This document shows positions 33,328 to 41,750 of a DNA stretch of 64,000 nucleotides, piece after piece; position 1 is the stretch's first letter, and every line of letters starts with the position of its first letter. Origin of the DNA: an uncultured Agathobaculum sp. (GTDB lineage: Bacteria > Bacillota > Clostridia > Oscillospirales > Butyricicoccaceae); NCBI GenBank assembly GCA_944384725.1, contig CALWUJ010000002.1:1-64000 (forward strand). Direction: 5' to 3'. The notes under the pieces were generated by a model that did no database searches, was not told where the DNA came from, and saw nothing but the letters and a program-made list of their open reading frames with translations. The position numbers and the translations under genes are program-made.

Positions 33328-35043
33328 ATGAAAAGCAAAATGAAACGCTGGCTTTCGCTCGTTCTGGCGATGGTGCTGCTGTGCGGCACAGTGCCTGTGG
33401 CGTTCGCAGCCGAAACAGAAACGCCGCTCTATGAGCAGCTGGGATTCGAGAGCGCGGATGCGCTGATGGAGGGTTGGATTTTTGGCCCGGTCGATTACGA
33501 CTGGGTCTGCGAGCGGTATGAAGTGTATCTGGCTGAGCTGACCGCCAACCCGGACAAGGCGTTCGAGGAAGGGTATAACGGCTGGGACTGGGAGATGGTG
33601 GATGAATATTACGGCAGCCGCGAGGAATTTCTGCGTGACGCCGCAATGCAGTTGGTGCTGATGGAAAGCTATGCCTATGTCCCGCCCGTTTCTGTGCAGC
33701 TGAACGGCGAGACGGTCGACTTCCCGGACGCGCAGCCGGAAATGCAGAATGACCGCACGATGGTGCCGTTCCGCGCAATTGCGGAGGCGCTGGGCGCAGT
33801 GGTCGATTATGACAGCGGCGCAGTCACGGCGGTGAAGGACGGCACGCGCTATGACTTCACGCTCGGCGGCGATACGCTGACGCTGTCCGACGACGCAACA
33901 GACGAGGTGCTGAAAACGGTCACGCTGGACGCTGCACCTTATGAAAAAGACGGGCGCACCTATGTGCCGGTACGGTTTTTTGCGGAAGCCTTCGGCCTGA
34001 CTGTGCAGTGGGACAATTATCAGCAGATGGCCGTATTGTATGACCGGGATGCGCTGATTGCGCAGATCGACGAGCAGTTTACCGTCGTCAACCAGTGGCT
34101 GGCTGCGCAGCCGGTACGCGATCCGGCGCAGACCATGCGCACCGTGGCTGCGCTGCGCGTGCTGTATACCCAGCTCAACTCGATCGACGGGGACGAGACC
34201 ACGGTGCTGGTTGACGGCACGCTTGAGGTGGTTGACGGAAGCGGCGGCGTGACCATGAACGTACAGGTCGATTTGCGGGGTGTGTTGGCGTTGCTGAGCC
34301 AGAGCATGGACCCATACTGGAGTGCGGATGTGGACATTGAGATCGGTCAGTGGCAGGAGCTGCTCAAGAATGTGCAGCTGGAAATGGTGCTGGACGCGGA
34401 GAGCGGTACGTTATATCTGCGTTGCCCGCTGTTGATGAAGTGGCTGGCCGAGGCGAACGGCGTATCCCTGCCGCAGGACAAGTGGGTCGCCTTTGACAAC
34501 GTGTGGGGCGAACTGCAGGGAGTGGAAAGCCCGCTGTTTGAGTCGGTGTTTATGACCGATATGTCGTCGGTAGGCGCGCTGGTGGTCAGCGTTGCCGAGC
34601 AGAATTGCACATATGTTTACAGCACCCTGTGGGATGAAGTGCAGCAGACGGCGGATACGGTCATGGCGTTTGCGGGCGATGATTGCTTTACCAAGAGCGG
34701 TACACGGTACACGGCGGAGTTATCCACGACACTGATGGAGGAATACGGCTATGTATCAGGCGCCTATACGCTCGACCTGTCGGATGGCAGCATCGAGGGG
34801 CAAGCAGAGTGCCGTATCAGCGATGGCAGCAGCGACGCGCTGATGACGCTGACCTTTGCCGGCGATGCGCAAAAGGGCGATATTGCGATGACCGTGCATG
34901 TAAAGAACCAAAGCATCACTGAAATTACGCTGACGCTGACACAGCAGCCCGCGCAGGCAGGCAGCGAAGTGCAGCTGCCCGACCCGGATGAGGTAGTAAC
35001 GCTCGACGCATTGGAGGTTTTGTTCGGCGGCGCGGCGGCGTAA
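33328..35043 (+). CDS. Secreted protein with copper amine oxidase N-terminal-like (stalk) domain
   Basis: 571 residues with a cleavable signal peptide (MKSKMKRWLSLVLAMVLLCGTVPVAFA). Residues about 110-235 match the Cu_amine_oxidN1 repeat found in clostridial surface proteins: VSVQLNGETVDFPDAQP, RTMVPFRAIAEALGAVVDYD, then RTYVPVRFFAEAFGLTVQWD. The C-terminal 330 residues are an acidic, beta-rich domain that I do not recognise. No catalytic oxidase residues are present; the domain name reflects homology only. Probably a cell-envelope protein. Confidence 0.8.
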   Translation: MKSKMKRWLSLVLAMVLLCGTVPVAFAAETETPLYEQLGFESADALMEGWIFGPVDYDWVCERYEVYLAELTANPDKAFEEGYNGWDWEMVDEYYGSREEFLRDAAMQLVLMESYAYVPPVSVQLNGETVDFPDAQPEMQNDRTMVPFRAIAEALGAVVDYDSGAVTAVKDGTRYDFTLGGDTLTLSDDATDEVLKTVTLDAAPYEKDGRTYVPVRFFAEAFGLTVQWDNYQQMAVLYDRDALIAQIDEQFTVVNQWLAAQPVRDPAQTMRTVAALRVLYTQLNSIDGDETTVLVDGTLEVVDGSGGVTMNVQVDLRGVLALLSQSMDPYWSADVDIEIGQWQELLKNVQLEMVLDAESGTLYLRCPLLMKWLAEANGVSLPQDKWVAFDNVWGELQGVESPLFESVFMTDMSSVGALVVSVAEQNCTYVYSTLWDEVQQTADTVMAFAGDDCFTKSGTRYTAELSTTLMEEYGYVSGAYTLDLSDGSIEGQAECRISDGSSDALMTLTFAGDAQKGDIAMTVHVKNQSITEITLTLTQQPAQAGSEVQLPDPDEVVTLDALEVLFGGAAA

Positions 35044-35060
35044 CCAGCGGAAATTACAAT

Positions 35061-35094
35061 ATAAAAACGGCGGGCGTTTGCCCGTCGTTTTTAT
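35061..35094. terminator. Bidirectional terminator
   Basis: ATAAAAACGGCGGGC (35061-35075) pairs with GCCCGTCGTTTTTAT (35080-35094), with one wobble. It overlaps the end of the leftward gene. Confidence 0.88.
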
Positions 35095-35423
35095 GAACCG
35101 TAGTCCTCCAGCAGACGGGCAAGCGACTGCGCATCCGGCAGCAGAATGCCGTCCTCGAGCGCTTCGCGGTCGGCGGAAGGCAGTGAGCGGACGTCGATAT
35201 CGGTGCGGATGACGATTTCCCCGCCGCGCGTGACAACAAGACGCCCCTCCGAACTCTGCGCGACGTACGGTTCGGCGCTTGCCGTTGCGGCTACGGCAGG
35301 CTCGGCAAACCAGACGCGCGCGGCGAAAAAAGCGCTGACAAGCGCCGCTCCGCAGGCCAGCAGCGCGATGCGCCGCTGCCGTTTGGCGCGCTGCATGGCC
35401 AGCATGTAAAACCCCTGCATCAT
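35091..35423 (-). CDS. Membrane-anchored protein with BofC C-terminal-like motif
   Basis: 110 residues. One membrane anchor (about 18-40) precedes a short extracellular domain, YVAQSSEGRLVVTRGGEIVIRTD followed by VRSLPSADREALEDGILLPDAQSLARLLEDY. This layout (a short sheet, an L-P-x-x-D-R motif and an L-LEDY end) resembles the BofC C-terminal domain of clostridial spore-related proteins. The match is by eye and tentative. GGAGG lies eight bases before ATG 35423. Confidence 0.55.
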   Translation of the reverse strand: MMQGFYMLAMQRAKRQRRIALLACGAALVSAFFAARVWFAEPAVAATASAEPYVAQSSEGRLVVTRGGEIVIRTDIDVRSLPSADREALEDGILLPDAQSLARLLEDYGS

Positions 35424-35508
35424 ACAAATGACCTCCTTCTATCCATGGAATTTTCTTTGAGTATTCCCAGAATCATGGAAAGTATTCGGGGGCAGATGTA
35501 AAAATTGT

Positions 35509-35614
35509 TTGGAATTTGCGGAATAATGTGGTATAATAGCCGCGAGTGACTGTGACATGCATCGCAGAGCAGAAGAAAAGGACGCTTTTAAAATGCGCAC
35601 TTCTGTGGTATAAT
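35509..35614 (+). promoter_or_regulatory. Two tandem promoters upstream of the penicillin-binding protein gene
   Basis: P1: TTGGAA (35509-35514), a 17-bp gap, TATAAT (35532-35537). P2: an extended -10 TGGTATAAT (35606-35614) without a clear -35. Both have TGTGGTATAAT. The leader from P2 is about 110 nt. Confidence 0.65.
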
Positions 35615-35733
35615 GACTGAAAGCAGATAAAAAACTGCTGATTTTATGGACTATCGGGAACAAAAAGGGACGCTTACACGTCCGACCTGATAAGACCCGC
35701 GGTATGGAGCCGGCGGGCAAGGAGGAAACCGAA

Positions 35734-38259
35734 TTGGCAACTGGCAAAAGAAAAGGACATGGCGTTGGGCATGCAATATCCCGCGTGCTGCTGACGCTGC
35801 TGCTTATCGGTGTGCTTTGCGCCTGCTTCTGCGGCATTGCATTTGCGTATTATGTACATGCATATATCAACCCGTCCGCACAGGAGACAGCGGTGGACTT
35901 GAGCAAAGGTCTCGGTTTGGATCTGAACTCGTTTATCTATACCGTGGATGCAGAGGGCAATGAGACCCTGTATGAGACCATCCGCGGCATGGAGAACCGC
36001 ATTTGGGTCGACAGCGAGAATATCCCGACCGATCTCAAGAATGCGGTTGTCGCCATCGAGGACGAACGCTTTTACAAGCACAGCGGTGTGGACTGGAAGC
36101 GTACTTTGGGCGCGGTCAAGAGCTGGCTGTTCGGAGGTGAGCAGTACGGCGGCTCGACCATCACCCAGCAGCTGATCAAAAACGTTACCGATGAGGATGA
36201 TTATTCGGTAAAACGTAAAATTAACGAGATTTTCCGCGCCTTAGCGCTTGAGGACGAGATCGGGGACAAGGATCGCATTCTGGAAATGTACCTTAACACC
36301 ATCTATCTCGGCTATAACTGCTATGGCGTGAAAACCGCGGCAACCACCTATTTCGGCAAGGATGTATCCGAACTGAGCTTGGCGGAGTGTGCCGCTTTGG
36401 CGGGTCTGACCAATAACCCGTCCATTTATGACCCGTATAACCATCCGGAAAAGGTCAAGGAACGACAGGAAAACATCCTTGGCAAGATGCTGGAACTGGG
36501 TATGATCGACCAAACTACCTATAACGAGGCGGTTGCAACCGAACTGGCATATCGTCCCTATGAGCAGTATCAGCAGGATATCAGCGATATTTATTCGTAC
36601 TTTACCGATGCGGTCATCAAGGACGTAACCAAGGACTTGATGGAGCAGAAGGGCTATTCCGAAGTTGTGGCCAGCAACATGGTCACCTCCGGCGGTCTGA
36701 AGATCTACGCGACCATTGATACCGAGGTGCAGAACATCGTCGATCAGGTATGGGCGGATGATTCTGTATTCCCGAATACAGAGAAATACGGCGAACGGCC
36801 GCAGAGCGCCATGGTCATCACGGACAAGCAGGGCAACATCGTTGCCATTGCGGGCGGTCGCGGTGAAAAAACCGAAAATCTGGCATTCTCGTATGCAACG
36901 GATGCACGCCGTCAGCCTGGTTCCTCGATTAAGCCGCTGTCTGCGTATGGCCCGGCGATGGACAAGGGTATTATCGTGCCCTCCACGACAGTATACGACA
37001 AGCCGCTGTATATTCAGGATGACGGGAAGCCGTGGCCGATGAACGACGGCAAGATGCCGACGGGTCGTTCCATGACGATTAAGAGCGGTATTACCAGCTC
37101 GGTTAACACCATTGCTGTACAGGTAATGGATATGCTGACCCCGCAGGCGTCGTATGACTTCCTGACCCAGCGCCTCGGCATACAGCTCGTTGGCAGCCGC
37201 ACCTATGAGGACGGTACAGTCAAGAGCGATATCGACTATTCGCCGCTGGCACTCGGTGCGCTGACCGATGGCGTAACCGTGCGCGAGATGGCAGGCGGCT
37301 TCTCTTCTTTCATCAACGAAGGCGTGTTCGGCGGTACGCGCACCTATACAAAGGTGCTGGACTCCGAGGGAAATGTGGTTCTGGAAAACAACCCGAGCAC
37401 GGATCTGGGCTTTGAGAATGTGCGCACGGCGTACTACATGCTCGAGTGCATGCAGAACGTTACAGCGTATGGTACTGCGTCCGGTACGCAGATCTCCGGT
37501 GTGCAGACCGCTGGTAAGACCGGTACGACAACCTCCAATACCGATATCTGGTTCTGCGGCGTAACGCCTCAGTATTCGGCAGCGGTTTGGGTTGGCTATG
37601 AGCATAACTACACGCTCAACGGCTTGTATGGTCGAAATGCCGCATCTATCTGGCTGGCAGTCATGCAAAAGGTGCATGAGGGCGACTCCGGTCTGGTATT
37701 TGACTCGCATCCGCAGGATTTCACCACGGTAACCTATTGTATGGATACCGGATTGCTTGCTTCCGGCGCTTGCCGCTCGGCGGGCCGTGCTGCAAGCGGC
37801 CGTTTCTGGAACGATGAAGTGCCGACCGAAACATGCAGCCATCAGGGCATTACCACAAGCTATAATTTCGCGAAGGTTGGCGTGACCGACTGGAAGGAAG
37901 AAGAGGAAGAGGAAGAGGAAGAAAAGACGGACGAAGAAAAGAAGGACGAGCAGAAGCCGACTGATTCCAACGATCCTTCGATTGATCCGGAAACCGGTTT
38001 GCCGACGACTCCGACTGATCCGGAAGGCGGCGAGACTGGCGGTAATACCGGCGGTGAAACCGGAGGCGGCACTGGCGGCGAAACCGGAGGCGGCACCGGT
38101 GGTGAAACCGGTGGCGGTACTGGTGGCGAGACCGGAGGCGGCACTGGTGGCGAAACCGGTGGCGGTACTGGTGGCGAAACCGGCGGTGGTACCGGCGGCG
38201 AAACTGGCGGTGAGACCGGTGGCGAAACCACACCGTCGCCTGATGATCCGGAAGCATAA
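35734..38259 (+). CDS. Class A penicillin-binding protein (bifunctional transglycosylase/transpeptidase)
   Basis: About 841 residues if TTG 35734 is the start, which has GGAGG nine bases upstream; an ATG at 35704 lacks a ribosome site. One membrane anchor (about 17-40) precedes the GT51 transglycosylase (EDERFYKHSGVDW near 108, GGSTITQQL) and the transpeptidase: serine in GSSIKPL near 398, SSVN, and KTGTT near 594. The tail is an acidic EEEEE stretch, then about 75 residues of GGGTGGET repeats, probably outside the cell. It polymerises and cross-links peptidoglycan. Confidence 0.93.
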   Translation: MATGKRKGHGVGHAISRVLLTLLLIGVLCACFCGIAFAYYVHAYINPSAQETAVDLSKGLGLDLNSFIYTVDAEGNETLYETIRGMENRIWVDSENIPTDLKNAVVAIEDERFYKHSGVDWKRTLGAVKSWLFGGEQYGGSTITQQLIKNVTDEDDYSVKRKINEIFRALALEDEIGDKDRILEMYLNTIYLGYNCYGVKTAATTYFGKDVSELSLAECAALAGLTNNPSIYDPYNHPEKVKERQENILGKMLELGMIDQTTYNEAVATELAYRPYEQYQQDISDIYSYFTDAVIKDVTKDLMEQKGYSEVVASNMVTSGGLKIYATIDTEVQNIVDQVWADDSVFPNTEKYGERPQSAMVITDKQGNIVAIAGGRGEKTENLAFSYATDARRQPGSSIKPLSAYGPAMDKGIIVPSTTVYDKPLYIQDDGKPWPMNDGKMPTGRSMTIKSGITSSVNTIAVQVMDMLTPQASYDFLTQRLGIQLVGSRTYEDGTVKSDIDYSPLALGALTDGVTVREMAGGFSSFINEGVFGGTRTYTKVLDSEGNVVLENNPSTDLGFENVRTAYYMLECMQNVTAYGTASGTQISGVQTAGKTGTTTSNTDIWFCGVTPQYSAAVWVGYEHNYTLNGLYGRNAASIWLAVMQKVHEGDSGLVFDSHPQDFTTVTYCMDTGLLASGACRSAGRAASGRFWNDEVPTETCSHQGITTSYNFAKVGVTDWKEEEEEEEEEKTDEEKKDEQKPTDSNDPSIDPETGLPTTPTDPEGGETGGNTGGETGGGTGGETGGGTGGETGGGTGGETGGGTGGETGGGTGGETGGGTGGETGGETGGETTPSPDDPEA
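38028..38228 (+). repeat. In-frame 24-bp tandem repeats coding for GGGTGGET
   Basis: About six full copies of an eight-residue unit plus shorter GGET/GGNT variants at the C terminus of the penicillin-binding protein. Third codon positions differ between copies, so the array is maintained at the protein level and is probably variable in length between strains. Confidence 0.85.
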
Positions 38260-38292
38260 ATTCGTCCGGAACGCATAAAATAACAACCGAAT

Positions 38293-38603
38293 ATCTGTTC
38301 AGCGTCGCACAAGGCCGCACACATCGGGGCGTTAGCGGTGTCCTGTACCCGCAATCCGCTACAGCGGGGATGATGCGGGCAAGGAGGGACGTGCGAGCGG
38401 CGAGGCAGCTGCCAACAGGGCGATGAGAGACCGGTACTGCGCAACGGAGGACCGTGAACCATGTCAGGCGGGGAACCGAGCAGCATTAAGCGGAAACCAT
38501 CGTGTGCCGCAGAGCTGCCGATTTTGAGCCCAAACCGCAGAAAGGCAGCCGGGCGCACGCTTTCGAATTGTCCGTGTGCGGTCTTGTGGGGCGCTGAACA
38601 GAT
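38293..38603 (+). ncRNA. ffs: Large signal recognition particle RNA (with Alu domain)
   Basis: The ends pair perfectly: ATCTGTTCAGCG (38293-38304) with CGCTGAACAGAT (38592-38603), and the adjoining CGCACAAGGCCGCAC pairs with GTGCGGTCTTGTG. The 5' part has the Alu-domain pattern GCGGTGTCCTGTACCCGCAA...GCTACAGCGGGG, and the apical part has the Ffh-binding core GTCAGGCGGGGAACCGAGCAG near 38463. Length of about 310 nt fits the long Gram-positive scRNA. Synteny with dnaX-ybaB-recR supports it. It guides ribosomes making membrane proteins to the translocon with Ffh. Confidence 0.93.
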
Positions 38604-38604
38604 T

Positions 38605-38801
38605 TCGCTTGAAACCACGCTTTCAAGCGAGGGGGATGTACCGAGCTTGCACTCGGATACATCCGAACGGGACAAAAGTTCCGATGAGCCGAAACTTTTG
38701 CTCCGACTGGTATAAAAAGTCCGGCAGAGCCGGGCTTTTTATGAAAACCGCACCGCGGTTTTCTGTGAAATGGCGCGCTTAGCGCGCAGGGAGAACGCTG
38801 G
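38605..38801 (+). repeat. Array of six hairpins between the SRP RNA and dnaX
   Basis: Consecutive stem-loops: 38605-38630 (10 bp, loop CCACGC), 38634-38664 (12 bp with a one-base bulge), 38673-38700 (about 11 bp), 38712-38742 (14 bp, loop AGA), 38743-38763 (GAAAACCGC/GCGGTTTTC) and 38773-38787 (GCGCGC). They leave almost no unpaired sequence. The first and fourth are relatives of the hairpins at 26905-26930 and 26940-26972. No reading frame explains the region. Confidence 0.75.
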
Positions 38802-38827
38802 GAGGCGGGCTTGCGCCCGCCTCTTTT
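38802..38827 (+). terminator. Terminator before dnaX
   Basis: GAGGCGGGC (38802-38810) pairs with GCCCGCCTC (38815-38823), then TTTT. It ends the SRP RNA/hairpin transcript. Confidence 0.7.
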
Positions 38828-38874
38828 GTGGTATATGAAATGCCTATGCGGGTAACGGAAAGGGGAGGTGTGCA

Positions 38875-40521
38875 TTGTATCAGGCGCTGTATCGTAAGTG
38901 GCGGCCGCAGACGTTTGCGGACGTAATCGGTCAACAGCATATCACGGATACGCTGCGTGCACAGCTCCAGTCCGGCCGCCTGAGCCATGCCTATCTGTTT
39001 ACCGGCACGCGTGGCACGGGAAAGACGACCTGCGCCAAGATTTTGGCGCGCGCGGTCAACTGCGAGCATCCGGTGAACGGCGACCCATGCAACGAATGTG
39101 CGGCTTGCCGCGGCATTTTGGACGGTTCGGTGCTCGATGTGACCGAGATCGACGCGGCTTCTAATAATGGCGTGGACAACATCCGCGACCTGCGGGATGA
39201 AACACGCTATACGCCCGCGCAGGTCAAAAAACGTGTGTTTATCATCGACGAGGTGCACATGCTGTCGATTGGCGCGTTCAATGCGCTGCTCAAGACGCTC
39301 GAAGAGCCGCCCGAGCATGTGCTGTTTATTCTTGCAACAACCGAACTGCATAAAGTGCCCGCAACCATCCTGTCGCGCTGCCAGAGGTTTGATTTCCGCC
39401 GCATTGGTGCGGAGGATATTGCGCGCCGTTTGTTGGATGTTGCTGCGGGCGAAGGCATCGAGTTAACCGAGGGTGCGGCGCGGCTGATCGCGCGGCTGGC
39501 AGATGGTGCGATGCGCGATGCGCTTTCCATGCTCGACCGCGCGGCGGCTGCCGGTGCGGTGGACGAGCAGACTGTGACCGCGGCGCTCGGCGTTTTGGGT
39601 CAGGATGACGGCATTCGGCTTGCTGAACATCTGAAAAACGGCGATTTGGCAGCAGCGATTACGCTGATTGATGACTATTATAACGCGGGCCGTGATTTGG
39701 CGGCAGTTTACGACCAAATGCTGGGGCTGATTCGGGATGCATTGTTAGTGAAAACGAGCAAAACCGATGTTTCCGCCTTGATTTCTCCGGCGTATACGGT
39801 CAAAAGCCTGCAAAAACTATGCGATGGACTGGCTTCGTCCACACTCATTGCGTGGAGCCGTGTGATCGGTGAGGCGCTCGACCGCATGCGCAGTGCGGCC
39901 AACCGCCGTGTCGAAGCGGAATTGTGCGCGGTTCGGCTGTGCAGTCTGGGCGCGGAACAGTATGATTCGCTCAGCGGGCGTGTAGAGGCACTTGAGGAAA
40001 AAATGAAGCATGGCGTACCGGTTGTGGCGGCACCCGTGCAAAGCGCTCCGCGGACGGATGATATGCCGCCCCCGCCGGGGGATGAGGATGCTCCACCGCC
40101 GCCGGATGACAGCGATGCGCCGCTTTGGGCGCAGGAGGAAAACGAGGGTCAGTCCGCACCGCAGGCAAAGCCTGCGGAAAAAGCAGTAGAGATGGCTGCA
40201 TGGCCGAAATGGACGCAGCTGCTCGAGGCATTGACTGGCAAGATCAATACCGGGGCGCATACCAATCTGAAGGTGTCTGCCAAGGGGCTGCTGGAGGATG
40301 GCGCGCTGGTGATCTTGTGTGAGGACGGCATCACGGCGATGCTGGCCAAAGCGGAGCCAACCATGAAGGTGATTCGCGAGCAGGCTGCAGCGCTTGCGGG
40401 TGCACCGATCAAGGTCAAGGTGCGCGAAGCAGGGGACGAACCTGTGATACAAAAAAACGCCGCGGTTGATGAGATCATCGGTCGGGCGAAAGCATTTGAT
40501 ATTCAAGTAAAAGAACTTTGA
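38875..40521 (+). CDS. dnaX: DNA polymerase III subunit gamma/tau
   Basis: 548 residues starting at TTG 38875 behind GGGGAGGTG. AAA+ clamp-loader ATPase: YRKWRPQTFADVIGQ, Walker A GTRGTGKTT, a zinc module with CxxxxxxxxCxxCxxC (CEHPVNGDPCNECAAC), Walker B FIIDEVHML, the arginine finger in LSRCQRF, then a Pro-rich linker (about 395-430) and a C-terminal tau-like domain. It loads the sliding clamp at replication. The order SRP RNA-dnaX-ybaB-recR is the classic Gram-positive cluster. Confidence 0.96.
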   Translation: MYQALYRKWRPQTFADVIGQQHITDTLRAQLQSGRLSHAYLFTGTRGTGKTTCAKILARAVNCEHPVNGDPCNECAACRGILDGSVLDVTEIDAASNNGVDNIRDLRDETRYTPAQVKKRVFIIDEVHMLSIGAFNALLKTLEEPPEHVLFILATTELHKVPATILSRCQRFDFRRIGAEDIARRLLDVAAGEGIELTEGAARLIARLADGAMRDALSMLDRAAAAGAVDEQTVTAALGVLGQDDGIRLAEHLKNGDLAAAITLIDDYYNAGRDLAAVYDQMLGLIRDALLVKTSKTDVSALISPAYTVKSLQKLCDGLASSTLIAWSRVIGEALDRMRSAANRRVEAELCAVRLCSLGAEQYDSLSGRVEALEEKMKHGVPVVAAPVQSAPRTDDMPPPPGDEDAPPPPDDSDAPLWAQEENEGQSAPQAKPAEKAVEMAAWPKWTQLLEALTGKINTGAHTNLKVSAKGLLEDGALVILCEDGITAMLAKAEPTMKVIREQAAALAGAPIKVKVREAGDEPVIQKNAAVDEIIGRAKAFDIQVKEL

Positions 40522-40535
40522 GGAGGACATAACAA

Positions 40536-40889
40536 ATGGCAAAGGGAAAAGGCTTTGGCGGCTTCGGCGGCGGCATGAATATGCAGGCAATGATGAAGCA
40601 GGCGCAGAAGATGCAGGAAAACATGATGAAGGCGCAGGAGGAAATTGCGCAGATGGAGACCACCGGCACGGCGGGCGGCGGCATGGTGACCGCGACCGTA
40701 ACCGGTACATCGACACTTAAATCCATTGAGATCAAGCCGGATGTAGTCGATCCGGATGATATCGACATGCTGCAGGATCTGGTGGTTGCAGCGGTCAATG
40801 AAGCCCTGAAAGCAGCAAATGAAAAGTCCCAGAGCCAGATGTCGGCAATCACCGGCGGCATGGGCGGCGGTCTGGGCGGCCTGTTCTGA
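40536..40889 (+). CDS. YbaB/EbfC family nucleoid-associated protein
   Basis: 117 residues. A Gly/Met-rich start (FGGFGGGMNMQAMMKQAQKMQENMMKAQEE) precedes the compact fold with VTATVTGTSTLKSIEIKPDVVDPDDIDMLQDLVVAAVNEAL, the diagnostic YbaB segment. It binds DNA as a dimer. GGAGG lies upstream; its stop shares a base with the recR start (TGATG). Confidence 0.95.
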   Translation: MAKGKGFGGFGGGMNMQAMMKQAQKMQENMMKAQEEIAQMETTGTAGGGMVTATVTGTSTLKSIEIKPDVVDPDDIDMLQDLVVAAVNEALKAANEKSQSQMSAITGGMGGGLGGLF

Positions 40890-41488
40890 TGGACTTTTTC
40901 GCACCGCCGGTCGAGCGGCTGATCGAGGAGTTTGCCAAGCTGCCCGGCATCGGGCAGAAAACCGCGCAGCGGCTGGCGTTCCATGTGCTTGATTTGCCCA
41001 AAGAGGATGCAGAGCGTTTTGCCGATGCGATCCGTGAGGCGAAGGCAAAGACCTTTACCTGCAAGCGCTGCCAGAACCTGGCGGACAATGAACTGTGTCC
41101 GATCTGTTCCGACCAGACACGCGACCAAAAGACCATTTGCGTGGTGGCAGAGCCGCGAGACGTGATCGCTTTTGAGCGCACTAAGGAGTACCGCGGCTTG
41201 TACCATGTGCTGCACGGCACGCTTTCTCCCATGGGGCATATCGGGCCTGACGACATCCGTATCCGCGAGTTGGTGCAGCGCGTGGCCGACGAAGATACCG
41301 AGGAGGTCATCCTTGCGACCAATCCGGACACCGAGGGAGAGGCTACTGCGATGTATATTTCACGGCTTTTACAGCCGTTTGGCATCCGGATCACCCGTCT
41401 GGCGTATGGCATCCCGGTTGGCGGGCACTTGGAGTATGTCGACGAGGTCACGCTGACCCGTGCGCTCGAAGGCCGACGGGATCTGTAA
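40889..41488 (+). CDS. recR: Recombination protein RecR
   Basis: 199 residues. An N-terminal helix-hairpin-helix (LPGIGQKTAQRLAFHVL), a zinc finger (CKRCQNLADNELCPIC) and a Toprim domain (CVVAEPRDVIAFE, LATNPDTEGEATAMYISRLL). With RecF and RecO it loads RecA at gaps. Last gene of the dnaX cluster. Confidence 0.96.
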   Translation: MDFFAPPVERLIEEFAKLPGIGQKTAQRLAFHVLDLPKEDAERFADAIREAKAKTFTCKRCQNLADNELCPICSDQTRDQKTICVVAEPRDVIAFERTKEYRGLYHVLHGTLSPMGHIGPDDIRIRELVQRVADEDTEEVILATNPDTEGEATAMYISRLLQPFGIRITRLAYGIPVGGHLEYVDEVTLTRALEGRRDL

Positions 41489-41568
41489 AACAGACGGTTT
41501 CTGCTTTGTTCCTGCTTTTTCATGCGGCGCGCCTTTCGCAGCGCAGCCGTGCAAAACGCATAAAAACA

Positions 41569-41598
41569 GGAACGGCCGGACTTTCGTCCGGCCGTTCC
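41569..41598. terminator. GC-rich hairpin after recR
   Basis: GGAACGGCCGGA (41569-41580) pairs perfectly with TCCGGCCGTTCC (41587-41598). The U-rich flank is on the minus strand (TGTTTTTA), so as a terminator it works better against antisense transcription; it may also define the recR mRNA end. Confidence 0.6.
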
Positions 41599-41750
41599 CG
41601 CAATAAAAGGTAGGATAGAGAGTAGAAAGCAAGAACATGTGGGGGGATCTTACGCTTTCCACGGTTATTATAATATAGGGAAAATGTGAACATTCTGTGT
41701 ACATTTCGCAACAAATTTTTGTTTCTGTACAATCGGGAGGAAAAAAGTCA

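Noticed and set aside
38028..38228. CRISPR-like array
   Set aside because: Units are adjacent 24-bp coding repeats without spacers, inside a penicillin-binding protein gene.
37860..38675. Proline-rich antisense frame with PPPVSPPV repeats
   Set aside because: It is the complement of the GGGTGGET-coding repeats and the SRP RNA, not an independent gene.
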